A DNA stretch of 64,000 nt from Lachnospiraceae bacterium (GCA_017612555.1 JAGAFR010000053.1:116869-180868); one strand, 5' to 3'; shown: positions 45,359 to 54,519, counted from the stretch's first letter. Made by a program: numbers and translations. Notes: generated by a model not told the origin, from the letters alone.

Positions 45359-45763
45359 TTATTTCCTTCCCCTACGATTTATGGCGATCATCTGCAAGAG
45401 CGCGCGAAGCAGTTGATTATACTGCTTAACGTGTTTCTTGGCCTTGTGATATCTGTAGCTGTATACGAAATATGAGATCACAAGGTAAATTGCCAGAACA
45501 AGGCAGTACTTGGACAGGATACCTTTGAGGAATTCAAGTATGTCCATTTTGTAGAAATCCTCAAGAAAAGTTTCCATGTTATATAAAACATACATAGCCA
45601 CCGCCAGGGCAAACCCGACGGTGGCATATATAGCTGATTTTAATAATTGAAAGCTGATGTAGTCGCCTCTGAAGTACTCGGAGATGGCAATATCCTTCCT
45701 GCCTTCGTGCTCTTCGTATGCAGCCATCCGCGTCATCAGCCTGATACGTTCTTCATTAAGCAT
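45359..45763 (-). CDS. Small two-helix membrane protein, unknown
   Basis: This 134-residue protein has a charged N-terminus (LNEERIRLMTRMAAYEEHEGRKD), two membrane helices (about 42-62 and 82-102) and a basic C-terminal tail. No known motif. It is 3 bases after the YvyF gene's stop and 3 bases before the next gene, so it likely works with the larger membrane protein downstream. The gene is real by its spacing and codon use, but its role is unknown. Confidence 0.7.
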   Translation of the reverse strand: MLNEERIRLMTRMAAYEEHEGRKDIAISEYFRGDYISFQLLKSAIYATVGFALAVAMYVLYNMETFLEDFYKMDILEFLKGILSKYCLVLAIYLVISYFVYSYRYHKAKKHVKQYNQLLRALLQMIAINRRGRK

Positions 45764-45766
45764 ATC

Positions 45767-46177
45767 TTATTGATTTAAGAACCTCATCTTGTTGCCGGCC
45801 GGCTGTTTAGCCTGAGGTTTGGGCGCCTCGACTTCGGGTCTTCTTCCGGCAGAATTCAGATCATTGATCATGGACGCCTTGCACTTCTCGCAAAAACGAC
45901 CCGTAGTGATTGGAGCCCCGCAGTTCTCGCACGTAATGCCTATATCGATGCCCGATGAGAACTCAAGTCTCTCCTCTCTTACCCACTGACGCACCTGCGA
46001 TTCTTCGACGTCACAGTTCTCTATTACATCCGGGATCGTAGCCCCGCGATTGTCAAACAGATATTTCTTGACTTCCTGGAATTTCTTTTCCAACTCCTCA
46101 CGACACTGAGGACAGATCGGCTGGCCGCTTATATAATTGAACAGCCTTCTGCATCTTCTGCAATTCTTGACATCCAT
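45767..46177 (-). CDS. YvyF-like flagellar operon protein with zinc-ribbon motifs
   Basis: This 136-residue protein begins CRRCRRLFNYISGQPICPQC, a four-Cys zinc site. A short helix-turn-helix-like region (TIPDVIENCDVEESQVRQW) follows, then a second four-Cys site, CENCGAP ... CEKC. This order is the TIGR03826/YvyF family, found beside comFC and flgM in Bacillus. It is thought to act in flagellar gene control. The neighbour comFC supports the call. The C-terminus is Pro/Lys-rich and likely unfolded. Confidence 0.88.
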   Translation of the reverse strand: MDVKNCRRCRRLFNYISGQPICPQCREELEKKFQEVKKYLFDNRGATIPDVIENCDVEESQVRQWVREERLEFSSGIDIGITCENCGAPITTGRFCEKCKASMINDLNSAGRRPEVEAPKPQAKQPAGNKMRFLNQ

Positions 46178-46204
46178 TAGTGATTCCTCCTGAGAATATA
46201 AGCT

Positions 46205-46921
46205 TCAGTTTCCCCTTCCGATGCACAGAGAAGTGAAATACACTCTTCTGATGCCTGCCCCCTTAAGACATCCTGCCATTGCATCAACCGTCGCGCCGGT
46301 TGTATAAATATCATCAACGACCAAGACCGAATCTAATTTTACAACATTTCCGGTTACTTTAAAAGCCTTTTTGAGATTATTTTGACGGTCCCGGGCGCTT
46401 AAGTTTTTTTGTGCCAAAGTGCCTTTTTGCCTTGTCACAAGGTCACTTCTCACAGGTATCTTAAGACGCTTTGACATCTGTCCCGCTATCAGCTCAGCCT
46501 GGTTGTATCCTCTTTTCTTAAGCCTGTCCCTGTGAACGGGTACCGGTATGATCGCGTCAACGTTCCAGCTTTTTATCTTGTCCCCGAGCTGTTCACATAT
46601 CACACGACCGTAGAATTCAGCGAATTCCTGTTTGCCCGCATATTTGAACCTGTATATGCTTTTACTCATATATGTGTCGTATAAGAGCGCGGCACGTCCT
46701 TCATCATATATATGTGATAAGCCGGAACAGTCACTGCAATACTCAACATCTTCGTCAACGGGCTTACCGCATTTCATACAGTGATCGTTACCGACAAACG
46801 ACAGTTTGTCTTCGCACTGCGGACATATATCCCGACCTCTTTTTGATACAATGTGACCACACACGGGACAGATCCTCGGATATATGATATCCGCGATCTT
46901 TAAAAGAAAATCAGTTATCAT
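46205..46921 (-). CDS. comFC: ComF-family phosphoribosyltransferase-like protein
   Basis: This 238-residue protein has an N-terminal double zinc ribbon (CPVCG ... CPQC ... CMKCG ... CSDC) and a C-terminal phosphoribosyltransferase fold. Its PRPP-binding loop is VLVVDDIYTTGATVDAM; IIPVPVHRDRLKKRGYNQ is the conserved family motif. In Bacillus ComFC is needed for DNA uptake, and relatives act in DNA repair or handling. Here it lies between recD2 and yvyF. Confidence 0.92.
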   Translation of the reverse strand: MITDFLLKIADIIYPRICPVCGHIVSKRGRDICPQCEDKLSFVGNDHCMKCGKPVDEDVEYCSDCSGLSHIYDEGRAALLYDTYMSKSIYRFKYAGKQEFAEFYGRVICEQLGDKIKSWNVDAIIPVPVHRDRLKKRGYNQAELIAGQMSKRLKIPVRSDLVTRQKGTLAQKNLSARDRQNNLKKAFKVTGNVVKLDSVLVVDDIYTTGATVDAMAGCLKGAGIRRVYFTSLCIGRGN

Positions 46922-46932
46922 GAATACTTCCT

Positions 46933-49146
46933 TTACAGACTTGAAATATCGATAAGCGCTTCATTAAGACTTGTAAATCTCTTTAATTCATCTTCATTAT
47001 CCACCATCTGCTGTATGGTGTTCTCACTGCCTACTATTGTCACACACTTTACGGCCCTTGTGACTGCGGTGTACAGAAGATTTCTCGTAAACAGCTGTTT
47101 AGGCCCTGACAGGATCGGGATCACGACCGCAGGATACTCACTTCCCTGGGATTTGTGTATCGTTACTGCATATGCAAGTTCGAGTTCATCAAGATTTGAA
47201 AACGGATATCTTATTAGATGATCGTCTTCATATATGACCTCCATGATCTCGGAAAAAGAGTCTATTGACCTGATAGTCCCCATATCGCCGTTAAAAACCC
47301 CAAGACCCTTGTCCGCAACAATACCGTATCTTCCGACCACTTCCCACTCCAACTGGTAGTTGTTACGTATCTGCATGACCTTGTCACCTTCTCTGTAAAG
47401 AGTCGATCCTATTGTTTTTTCTTTTTTTCCCGGGGCCGGCGGATTGATATATCTTTGCAATATGGGATTAAGGCTCTTTGTCCCAAGGGGCCCCTTACGC
47501 ATGGGGGTGAGCACCTGAATATCAAACGGTTTTGCATGAACATATCCGGGCAGTTTTTCATTTACAAGGACAACTATATTGTTGAGGATCAGATCGATGT
47601 CGTTTCTTCTGAGCATGAAAAAATCACGGCTCTTGTTATCGAGCTTTGGCATCTTACCCGAATTGATCCTGTGGGCATTTATGACTATGTCGCTTGTATC
47701 AGTCTGTCTGAAGATCCTGTCAAGGAATGTGACCTTAAAACAGCCTGATGCGATCATGTCTTTAAGTACGCTTCCGGGACCTACCGGCGGAAGCTGATCC
47801 GTATCCCCGACCATTATCAGTCTTGTTCCCGGGATCAGAGCCGAAAGCAGCGCATAGAACAGAGGGAGGTCTACCATCGACATCTCATCAACTATTATCG
47901 TATCTGTCTCAAGAGGGTCCTCTTCATTGTGCTGATATGAATAACGGCTCCCCGGTTCCTTTCCCGGGGTCAGTCCGAGAAGACGCTGTATGGTATAGCT
48001 TTCATATCCGGTTGCCTCAGTCATTCTCTTTGCCGCTCTTCCGGTAGGCGCGCACAGCACAAAATCCTCACCTCGCGATACAAGATACCTGATAAGCGTT
48101 TCAATTATCGTTGTCTTTCCGGTGCCGGGTCCCCCGGTGATCACGCTCACCCCGCTGCCGATCGCGGCAACTACCGCGTCCTTTTGTTTATCATCAAGGG
48201 GTGTATCGGCTTTCTCCAGTTTTGTGATTTCGGTCCTTATCCGGGATTCATTCGGATCCAGCAGAACATCAAGATCAAGCAGCATCCTGGCACAGCTGAT
48301 CTCCATGTTATACAGTCGGGGCTGATAAACACGCGGACCTTCGGCTCCTCTTTTGATCATGACTTTCTTTTCCATAGCCAGATTCTCACATTCGGACCTG
48401 ACATATTCGCTGTCAACCTCCAGGAGCTGCGCCGCATCCTCAATAAGTTTTTCAAGAGGGATATAGATATGACCTTCCGAGACGGCAAGAGACAGCGCGT
48501 ATCTTATACCGCTCTTTACTCTGCAGGCAGCATCCACAGCTACGCCCGAAGATCTGGCCATCTCGTCGGCCGTACGAAATCCCACTCCTTCGATATCCTC
48601 GGCGATCCGGTACGGATCCTGTCTCATGACATCGAATATCTCATTACCGTATTTCTTATGGATCTTACTTGCAAGATTATTTGAGATCCCGAACTTCTGG
48701 AGAAACAGCATCACCTTCCTGATATCCTGTTTTTCAGTGACGTTTGCGCCTATCTCCTGCGCCTTGCGAAGGCTGATCCCCTTCACGCTCGCAAGCATCT
48801 CCGGCTCTTCTTCCATGATCCTGAAAGTATCGGTTCCAAACGCTTTGACTATTCTCATAGCAAGAGCCGGTCCGATCCCCTTTACCGCTCCCGAGGACAG
48901 ATATCGGAGTACGGAAGTTTCATCCTCCGCTGCCGAAACCTCATAGGAATCAAAAGAAAACTGTCTTCCGTAAACAGGGTGGGAAACATACTGTCCCGTC
49001 AGTACCACGCTCTCGCCTGAGCTTACGGCATGCAAAGCACCGACACAGGTTATCTCTTCTGTGTCGGTGGTAAGTTCAAAAACCGTATATCCGTTATCCG
49101 CGTTGGAAAAAATGATGTGCTCGATATAACCGGAAATCTTTTCCAT
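46933..49146 (-). CDS. recD2: RecD2-type ATP-dependent 5'-3' DNA helicase
   Basis: This 737-residue protein has the N-terminal OB-like and helix-hairpin-helix region of RecD2 (VKGIGPALAMRIV, GISLRKAQEIG). Walker A (GGPGTGKTTI, near 340), DEMSMVDLPL (motif II), GDTDQLPPVGPGSVL (motif III) and YAVTIHKSQGSEYP (motif V) follow. Unlike RecBCD RecD it has no RecB/RecC partner. It helps replication forks and mismatch or break repair. The SD is weak; it begins 6 bases past the FlgJ-like gene. Confidence 0.95.
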   Translation of the reverse strand: MEKISGYIEHIIFSNADNGYTVFELTTDTEEITCVGALHAVSSGESVVLTGQYVSHPVYGRQFSFDSYEVSAAEDETSVLRYLSSGAVKGIGPALAMRIVKAFGTDTFRIMEEEPEMLASVKGISLRKAQEIGANVTEKQDIRKVMLFLQKFGISNNLASKIHKKYGNEIFDVMRQDPYRIAEDIEGVGFRTADEMARSSGVAVDAACRVKSGIRYALSLAVSEGHIYIPLEKLIEDAAQLLEVDSEYVRSECENLAMEKKVMIKRGAEGPRVYQPRLYNMEISCARMLLDLDVLLDPNESRIRTEITKLEKADTPLDDKQKDAVVAAIGSGVSVITGGPGTGKTTIIETLIRYLVSRGEDFVLCAPTGRAAKRMTEATGYESYTIQRLLGLTPGKEPGSRYSYQHNEEDPLETDTIIVDEMSMVDLPLFYALLSALIPGTRLIMVGDTDQLPPVGPGSVLKDMIASGCFKVTFLDRIFRQTDTSDIVINAHRINSGKMPKLDNKSRDFFMLRRNDIDLILNNIVVLVNEKLPGYVHAKPFDIQVLTPMRKGPLGTKSLNPILQRYINPPAPGKKEKTIGSTLYREGDKVMQIRNNYQLEWEVVGRYGIVADKGLGVFNGDMGTIRSIDSFSEIMEVIYEDDHLIRYPFSNLDELELAYAVTIHKSQGSEYPAVVIPILSGPKQLFTRNLLYTAVTRAVKCVTIVGSENTIQQMVDNEDELKRFTSLNEALIDISSL

Positions 49147-49152
49147 CAGATC

Positions 49153-49494
49153 TTAAACTGAATTGTTCCTCTTCATCTGTTCATATAACTGCTGAGCCAG
49201 AGTATTGCTGCCGCCTCCGCTCTGATTGACTATCTCCTTGCTGTACTCGGCAATGAGATTTTCTTTGTAATAATCAACCAGCGTATGGTTCGGATCAGAC
49301 TCATCACTCGGCACCATGGCCTTCTGCATGTTCTTGAAGACCTGCTCGTAGAAATACGCCTCAAACTGTTTGCACGCATCGAGGAGTTCGTCATCGGACT
49401 TCTCCCTGTTGTTACCCTGAAGCGTTCTCTCGAGATTGCTCGCCTTTGTAGCCGTTTGTGTCAGATAATCAGAATATAAGCTTCCTATGTCCAT
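49153..49494 (-). CDS. Flagellar rod-binding protein, FlgJ N-terminal-domain type
   Basis: This 113-residue protein carries only the rod-binding half of FlgJ, without the muramidase half. LLDACKQFEAYFYEQVFKNMQKAM and the C-terminal NTLAQQLYEQM match that domain. It helps cap or assemble the flagellar rod outside the membrane. AGAGG lies 6 bases before the ATG, which is directly after the flgG stop. Confidence 0.9.
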   Translation of the reverse strand: MDIGSLYSDYLTQTATKASNLERTLQGNNREKSDDELLDACKQFEAYFYEQVFKNMQKAMVPSDESDPNHTLVDYYKENLIAEYSKEIVNQSGGGSNTLAQQLYEQMKRNNSV

Positions 49495-49497
49495 ACA

Positions 49498-50316
49498 TTA
49501 CCTCTTAAGATCGTTTGCAACCTGAAGCATCGAATCGGATGTTGTTATGACTTTTGAATTAAGCTCGTATGCACGCTGTGCGATGATCAGATTGACCATC
49601 TCGTCAGCAACCTGAACGTTCGAGCTCTCAAGGTATCCCTGCCGTACTTCGGACTTGGTAAGTGCGGCATTTGTTGCCTCATTAAGAGCCGCTCCCGAAG
49701 CTTCCGTAGGAAGATACATCGTACCGCCTGTCTTGAACAGTCCGCTCGGATTCTGGAACTGGAACAGTCCTATCTGCATTCCCGCTATCGGCTGCTGATT
49801 GTTGTTCGCATCGGGATAGGTGAGCTGTCCGTTCGCATCAACCTGAACCTTGCTCGCGATATAGTCCGCAGGTATCGTTATCGGCTGTCCCGTTGTATTG
49901 AGCACCGGATAACCGTCGGATGAGGTCAGCCACATCTGGTTGCCGGGTCCTATCGCAAAGTGAAAATCACCGTTACGCGTATATACCGTTTTACCGTTAT
50001 TGTTAAGAGCAAAGAATCCCTCGCCGCTTATGGCAAAGCTTGTTGAACTTTCGGAAGCCTGGAAAGCACCCTGGGTAAACTCCGATGTGATGGCTGCGTT
50101 CCTGACACCGAGTCCGACCTGCGCTCCTACCGGCTTCTGGATACCGTTTGCGGTAGTGGTCCTCGTCTGGATCTCCTGATACAGAAGTGACTTGAACTCA
50201 TTCTGCTCTGTCTTGTATCCCACGGTATTAACGTTCGCCAGGTTGTTGGCGATGGTATCAACGTTAGTCTGCTGTGCGATCATTCCCGATGCACCGCTCC
50301 ATAATGCTCTTACCAT
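49498..50316 (-). CDS. flgG: Flagellar basal-body rod protein FlgG (FlhP-like)
   Basis: This 272-residue protein has the N-terminal rod signature LWSGASGMIAQQTNVDTIANNLANVNTVGYK, a variable middle, and the C-terminal SNVQVADEMVNLIIAQRAYELNSKVI helix. Both ends pair in coiled-coil fashion in the distal rod. Strong SD (AAGGAGG). It follows flgF by 53 bases, in the order mbl-flhO-flhP known from Bacillus. It is exported by the flagellar apparatus, so it has no signal peptide. Confidence 0.94.
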   Translation of the reverse strand: MVRALWSGASGMIAQQTNVDTIANNLANVNTVGYKTEQNEFKSLLYQEIQTRTTTANGIQKPVGAQVGLGVRNAAITSEFTQGAFQASESSTSFAISGEGFFALNNNGKTVYTRNGDFHFAIGPGNQMWLTSSDGYPVLNTTGQPITIPADYIASKVQVDANGQLTYPDANNNQQPIAGMQIGLFQFQNPSGLFKTGGTMYLPTEASGAALNEATNAALTKSEVRQGYLESSNVQVADEMVNLIIAQRAYELNSKVITTSDSMLQVANDLKR

Positions 50317-50369
50317 ACAATTCCTCCTTATTTAGAATATCCCTTGATCTACTCCGCTCAGTCTGTCAA

Positions 50370-51143
50370 TTAAACTTTACCCAACTGGTTAACGGCCACG
50401 TCAAGTGTCTCATTGTGCGCCTGGATCATCTTCTGGTTCGTATCATACGCCCGCTGATAATTGATCAGGTTGACCATTTCCTTGACCGTCTGTACATTGG
50501 ATGCCTCAAGCATCCCGCTATAGATTGTCGCTGTGGATTCTATCGGTGTTACGCCTTCAACGGTATCATAATAGTTCTCTCCGTACTTCTTCAGATAGTT
50601 GTAATCTTCAAAGTCCTGAACCTGTATCGTTGCAACTGCGTTTCCGTTCTGATATATCGTCCCGTTAAGTCCCATGGTGGGCTTAACAAGCGGATCGAGT
50701 TTGATATGCTGACCGTTAGTGTCAAGAACGTAGTCGCCGTTCTTGTTAACGAGTTCTCCGTTGGTATTGACTATGAAATCTCCGGCTCTGGTGTACTTGG
50801 TGGAAACCGTTCCGTCCTTGGCGGTAAATTCTATGGCGAAAAATCCCTTGCCGGCGATCGCCATATCATAATCATTATTGGTGGTCACGAACGAACCTTC
50901 CGAATAGTCGGTGTAAGTCTCCCCTATCTTGACACCGAGGTTCATCGCCCCGAGCTTCCTGGCAAAGAACGGTTCCGATGTATCCTTGATCTTGTAAGCA
51001 AGTACATCGTAAAAAGCTTCGGATGTGGATCCCTCTGCCTTGAATCCGGTAGTCGAAGAATTGGCAAGATTGTTCGCCAGAACATCGACTCTCCTCTGCT
51101 CATTCACCATTCCGGTCGCTGCCGTATACAGTCCCTTAACCAT
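50370..51143 (-). CDS. flgF: Flagellar basal-body rod protein FlgF-like (FlhO-like)
   Basis: This 257-residue paralogue of FlgG has LYTAATGMVNEQRRVDVLANNLANSSTTGFK at the N-terminus, FAIEFTAKDGTVSTKYTRAGDF in the middle and LEASNVQTVKEMVNLINYQRAYDTNQKM at the end. It forms part of the proximal rod. SD GAGGAG sits before the ATG. In Bacillus the equal gene (flhO) also follows mbl. Choice between the FlgF and FlgG names rests on order and is inference. Confidence 0.9.
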   Translation of the reverse strand: MVKGLYTAATGMVNEQRRVDVLANNLANSSTTGFKAEGSTSEAFYDVLAYKIKDTSEPFFARKLGAMNLGVKIGETYTDYSEGSFVTTNNDYDMAIAGKGFFAIEFTAKDGTVSTKYTRAGDFIVNTNGELVNKNGDYVLDTNGQHIKLDPLVKPTMGLNGTIYQNGNAVATIQVQDFEDYNYLKKYGENYYDTVEGVTPIESTATIYSGMLEASNVQTVKEMVNLINYQRAYDTNQKMIQAHNETLDVAVNQLGKV

Positions 51144-51177
51144 AAATACTCCTCATATGTGCTGGCAATGTCGCTCG

Positions 51178-51252
51178 GCATGCAAATCGCTTCGCGATGG
51201 GCCTCGCGGTGCAGACAGGCTCCTCCCGCTTCTCGGGGCCCTCCTATCTGCA
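51178..51252. repeat. GC-rich palindrome cluster between mbl and flgF
   Basis: A 109-base spacer holds several inverted repeats. TGCAGATAGG / CCTGTCTGCA (51252-51243 and 51219-51210 on the minus strand) is a 10-pair stem with one G-U around an inner CCCG/CGGG hairpin. ATCGC-GAA-GCGAT (51198-51186) and GCATGC (51178-51183) follow. No T tract, so not an ordinary terminator. Possible structured RNA, mRNA-processing site or dispersed repeat. Confidence 0.5.
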
Positions 51253-52251
51253 TTAACTAAAATTATCCGTATAACCCGCAAGGAATTCCACGTATTTTCC
51301 TGTTCCTATTGCCACGGCCGTCATCGGATCTTCAGCTGTCATCGTATTGATACCGGTCTTGTAAGCGATCAGGTCCTCCAGTCCCCTAAGCAGGCTCCCG
51401 CCGCCTGTAAGAACTATACCTCTGGCCGCTATATCTGCGGCAAGCTCCGGGGGAGTTCTCTCGAGAACGGAGTGGATGGCCTCGACCACCTGACCCGTCG
51501 TATCACGAAGCGCTTCTTCCGTTTCCTCCGATGAAACCTTAACGGTCCTCGGCAATCCTGTTACGAGGTTACGTCCCGTAACCTCAAGGTACTCTATTTC
51601 CGGGCGTTTGAACGCCGTTCCTATCTTGATCTTGATATCCTCGGCCGTATTGTCACCGATGAGCAGGTTATGCTTTTTCCTCATGTATCTGACGATCGCT
51701 TCGTCAAAATCATCACCGGCAACCTTGATCGAGGTGGATACTACCGCACCTCCGAGTGAAATGACCGCTATATCTGTCGTCCCACCGCCTATATCGACTA
51801 TCATGTTACCGCACGGTCTTCCGATATCGATACCTGCGCCGATCGCTGCGGCTATGGGCTCTTCTATGATCTCAACGTATCTGGCTCCTGCCTGGTACGT
51901 AGCGTCCTCAACTGCCTTCTTCTCAACCTCGGTAACTCCCGAAGGTACACATACGCTGATCCTCGGCTTACGGAAGTTCTTCCTTCCGACTGCCTTCTGG
52001 ATAAAATACTTGAGCATCTTCTCGGTAGTCGTGTAATCCGAGATAACTCCCTGTCTGAGCGGCCTTATGGCTACTATATTGCCGGGAGTACGTCCCAGCA
52101 TCATCCTGGCTTCTTCACCGATCGCCCTTATCGTGTTGGTGTCTGTATCAAGAGCTATAACCGAAGGCTCTTTGAGAACAACACCGCGACCCCTCACATA
52201 CACAAGAACGCTTGCGGTTCCCAGATCTATCCCTATATCCGAATAAAGCAT
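51253..52251 (-). CDS. mbl: Actin-like rod-shape protein Mbl/MreB
   Basis: This 332-residue actin homologue forms filaments under the membrane and guides side-wall synthesis. IGIDLGTASVLVYVRGRGVVL is the first phosphate loop, VDIGGGTTDIAVISLGG the second, and GIVLTGGGSLLRGLE the adenosine site. Because flhO/flhP-type genes follow, as in Bacillus mbl-flhO-flhP, it is called Mbl rather than MreB. A strong promoter and SD (GGGG, 6 bases before the ATG) precede it; it heads the region C operon. Confidence 0.94.
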   Translation of the reverse strand: MLYSDIGIDLGTASVLVYVRGRGVVLKEPSVIALDTDTNTIRAIGEEARMMLGRTPGNIVAIRPLRQGVISDYTTTEKMLKYFIQKAVGRKNFRKPRISVCVPSGVTEVEKKAVEDATYQAGARYVEIIEEPIAAAIGAGIDIGRPCGNMIVDIGGGTTDIAVISLGGAVVSTSIKVAGDDFDEAIVRYMRKKHNLLIGDNTAEDIKIKIGTAFKRPEIEYLEVTGRNLVTGLPRTVKVSSEETEEALRDTTGQVVEAIHSVLERTPPELAADIAARGIVLTGGGSLLRGLEDLIAYKTGINTMTAEDPMTAVAIGTGKYVEFLAGYTDNFS

Positions 52252-52295
52252 ATCTTTCCCCTTTCAATGCTTTTGTACAAAATTATTCAAAATAT

Positions 52296-52324
52296 AGTAT
52301 ACCGCAACGCATCCGTATTTTCAA
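52296..52324 (-). promoter_or_regulatory. mbl promoter
   Basis: On the minus strand, TTGAAA (52324-52319), 17 bases, TATACT (52301-52296). About 45 bases before the mbl ATG. Both boxes are 5/6 to consensus. Confidence 0.8.
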
Positions 52325-52348
52325 TTCAAAAAGTGCAGTGCCGGGCAC

Positions 52349-52393
52349 AAAAAAACAGCCTAAAACGAGATCGGTTCCATCCGCTTTAAACTG
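52349..52393 (-). terminator. Intrinsic terminator of the region D operon
   Basis: On the minus strand, CAGTTTAAAGCG (52393-52382) pairs with CGTTTTAGGCTG (52367-52356) in 12 pairs, three of them G-U, around a 14-base loop, followed by seven T (52355-52349). It lies 68 bases past the stop of the last glycosyltransferase and just before the mbl promoter. The rest of the 52252-52460 gap holds nothing I can name. Confidence 0.7.
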
Positions 52394-52460
52394 CTTCCCT
52401 GCATGTCTGTAATATATATCGGACATTTTTGCAGAATCTTTAGTCGGGATTATGATTTTG

Positions 52461-53591
52461 TCATCCGAATATCTTTCGGTATCCGCTGTCCCGAACGCTT
52501 TTATCGTTCATCATCTCTATATAGGTACCGCAATTGTTTCGTTTTTTCGAAAGTTCTTCTTCGTCCATTCCGGCAAGCTCAGACAGCGCATGTACAAAGT
52601 CATCTGCGTTTCGAAGCGAGCACACGTAGCCGCAGCCCTTTTCATCAAGATCCATCCACGGTGTCGTATCGCTGATGACAGGAATACATCCTGCGGCGAG
52701 GCTCTCTTCTATAACGTGTCCGTAGTTTTCGCCAAGTGTCGGGAACAAAAAGGCATCATGATCCGCAAATATGTTCAAAACATCGCTGCTGTCGGCCTCA
52801 CCTTTATACTCCCACTTGATGAGAGGATGTGTTCTTTTGAGAAGGTCAAGATCAGCCATGCACTTCTGCAGATACTCACGGTCCTCTATCGTACCGTATA
52901 TATCAAACTTTATCCTGATGTCATCATCCATAAGCCGCAGTATCTGCGCTGCCGCGTGAAGATTTTTCTTAACACATATGCGTGAAACGAAAACAAGCTG
53001 CAGCTCACCCCGGACTTTGGTACGGGAATGACGGACGGTTTCGCGTCTCGGAAGATCCGTGGCGATCACACACCTGCTGCCGGCTCCGACGATCCGCTTA
53101 AGCTCATCTTCCTCTCTTTCGGATGTAACGGACCAAATGATATCGTTAAAGTTTCCGGAGAGCTTCATGTATGATATGAACATGCGTTTCTTAAAGCCTT
53201 TTATCTTAAAAGCTTCAGGCGAGAATGATCCCATAGAAGCAATATACAGGGGCGCTTTGATACTGCCGTTTTTTTTCAGTTTCATGGCAATACGTGCATA
53301 ATCGTTGTAAGGACCGCAGCAATACACGACATCGACATCCTCCGACAACCTGAGTATGGATTCCGGTGTGAACGCCTCGGTATACCATACACGGGCATGT
53401 CCCACATCATTGTATTCGTCCCTTCGTATGTCCGGGTACGGCGCAGTATCACCGTGATCCCTGTCCAGACACATGATCCTTATGTCGTATTCTTCTCCCA
53501 GCCACTCAGTCAGGTTCAGGATAGAACGAACAGGACCGCCGTCACGAAATCCCGGCACGTATCTTCCGGTAATTATTAAGATCTTTCTCAT
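52461..53591 (-). CDS. GT-B glycosyltransferase, GT4 family
   Basis: 376 residues from the ATG at 53591, which has GGAGG 10 bases upstream; a longer reading to 53630 adds non-family residues. The N-terminal ITGRYVPGFRDGGPVRSI is a common GT4 start. FVSRICVKKNLHAAAQIL opens the donor half, and ENYGHVIEESLAAGC gives E-x7-E. Last gene of the region D operon before the terminator. Donor unknown. Confidence 0.9.
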   Translation of the reverse strand: MRKILIITGRYVPGFRDGGPVRSILNLTEWLGEEYDIRIMCLDRDHGDTAPYPDIRRDEYNDVGHARVWYTEAFTPESILRLSEDVDVVYCCGPYNDYARIAMKLKKNGSIKAPLYIASMGSFSPEAFKIKGFKKRMFISYMKLSGNFNDIIWSVTSEREEDELKRIVGAGSRCVIATDLPRRETVRHSRTKVRGELQLVFVSRICVKKNLHAAAQILRLMDDDIRIKFDIYGTIEDREYLQKCMADLDLLKRTHPLIKWEYKGEADSSDVLNIFADHDAFLFPTLGENYGHVIEESLAAGCIPVISDTTPWMDLDEKGCGYVCSLRNADDFVHALSELAGMDEEELSKKRNNCGTYIEMMNDKSVRDSGYRKIFG

Positions 53592-53639
53592 ATTTACAAT
53601 CCCTCCGAAACGCTTAGAAGAATGATTCACACATTTGAA

Positions 53640-54518
53640 TCATTCGCTACGAGATAAGACAGAAGAACCGTCCCCCTGTCTTGCCTCATATATCTTGGCA
53701 TCGACAAGGAACCGGTACCAGTATGCCTGCATGAAGCAGAATATCTTTCCTTCCCTGCCGTCAAGAAATCCAAGCCGTACGTAGTAGCGGTAAAAATAAT
53801 ATGCGTATGCGCGAAATCCGGCCGGAAGCCTGTAGTATATCTTCCAGCGAAGAAATCTCTTGAAGCGGGCCTTGCTGTCAAGCTTTTGCATGCCGGTCGC
53901 TTCTTCGGCATCCGCACCCCTGCTGTTAAAATAATCCATCATCTCACGCGTGGAATAATTGTTATGCTTATCTATCCATGCAGACAGTCCCTTGTCATCA
54001 TGATGCAGGCTGTCATGAGCCACCTCAACACTTCTTCCCTCGAAGAGGATGCAGTGCTCATCCATGCATCGGTCTTCGATCGTTCCCTTGCCGTATTTAA
54101 AAAGCAGCAGTTTTCTCAAAGGATATACTCCTCCGTGACGGATAGCTCTTCCCATGAAGTTCACTTCAAATCTTACGACTATACCGTTTACATCGGTATC
54201 CTCGTTCTCGTTACACAGTGTCTCTATCTCTTTGGCCGATTCTTCGGTGAGTTCTTCATCAGCGTCGATACGAAATACCCACTTTGTGTCGATCCCTGCG
54301 TGTTCCATCCCGTAGAGAAACTGCTTGGCATAGAGAAATGGTTTCATTTCATTTACAAGGACCTGCGCACCGAGCCCGGTCGCAATACTAACGGTTTCAT
54401 CCGTGCTTCCCGAGTCGACAACGACGATCCTCTTTACGATCGGCTTTATCGATCTGATGCATTTTTGTATGTTCGCTTCTTCATTCTTTGTCAGAATGAT
54501 CGCAGTTATATCTGCCAC
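53640..54518 (-). CDS. GT2 glycosyltransferase, WaaE/KdtX-like
   Basis: This 292-residue protein opens with ITAIILTKNEEANIQKCI and VVVDSGSTDETV. FRIDADEELTEES is the metal site and GRAIRHGGVYPLRKLLLF a signature of the WaaE-like group. A short hydrophobic and aromatic stretch near the C-terminus (FRAYAYYFYRYYVRLGF) may press on the membrane. It starts one base after the GT4 gene upstream. Donor unknown. Confidence 0.9.
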   Translation of the reverse strand: MADITAIILTKNEEANIQKCIRSIKPIVKRIVVVDSGSTDETVSIATGLGAQVLVNEMKPFLYAKQFLYGMEHAGIDTKWVFRIDADEELTEESAKEIETLCNENEDTDVNGIVVRFEVNFMGRAIRHGGVYPLRKLLLFKYGKGTIEDRCMDEHCILFEGRSVEVAHDSLHHDDKGLSAWIDKHNNYSTREMMDYFNSRGADAEEATGMQKLDSKARFKRFLRWKIYYRLPAGFRAYAYYFYRYYVRLGFLDGREGKIFCFMQAYWYRFLVDAKIYEARQGDGSSVLSRSE

Positions 54519-54519
54519 T

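Noticed and set aside
50317-50369. TTGACA sequence before flgG as a -35 box
   Set aside because: No -10-like box at 16-19 bases; the only TATTCT is 24 bases away.
50274-51260. Long plus-strand open frame (328 codons)
   Set aside because: Covers flgF on the other strand; no recognisable domain.
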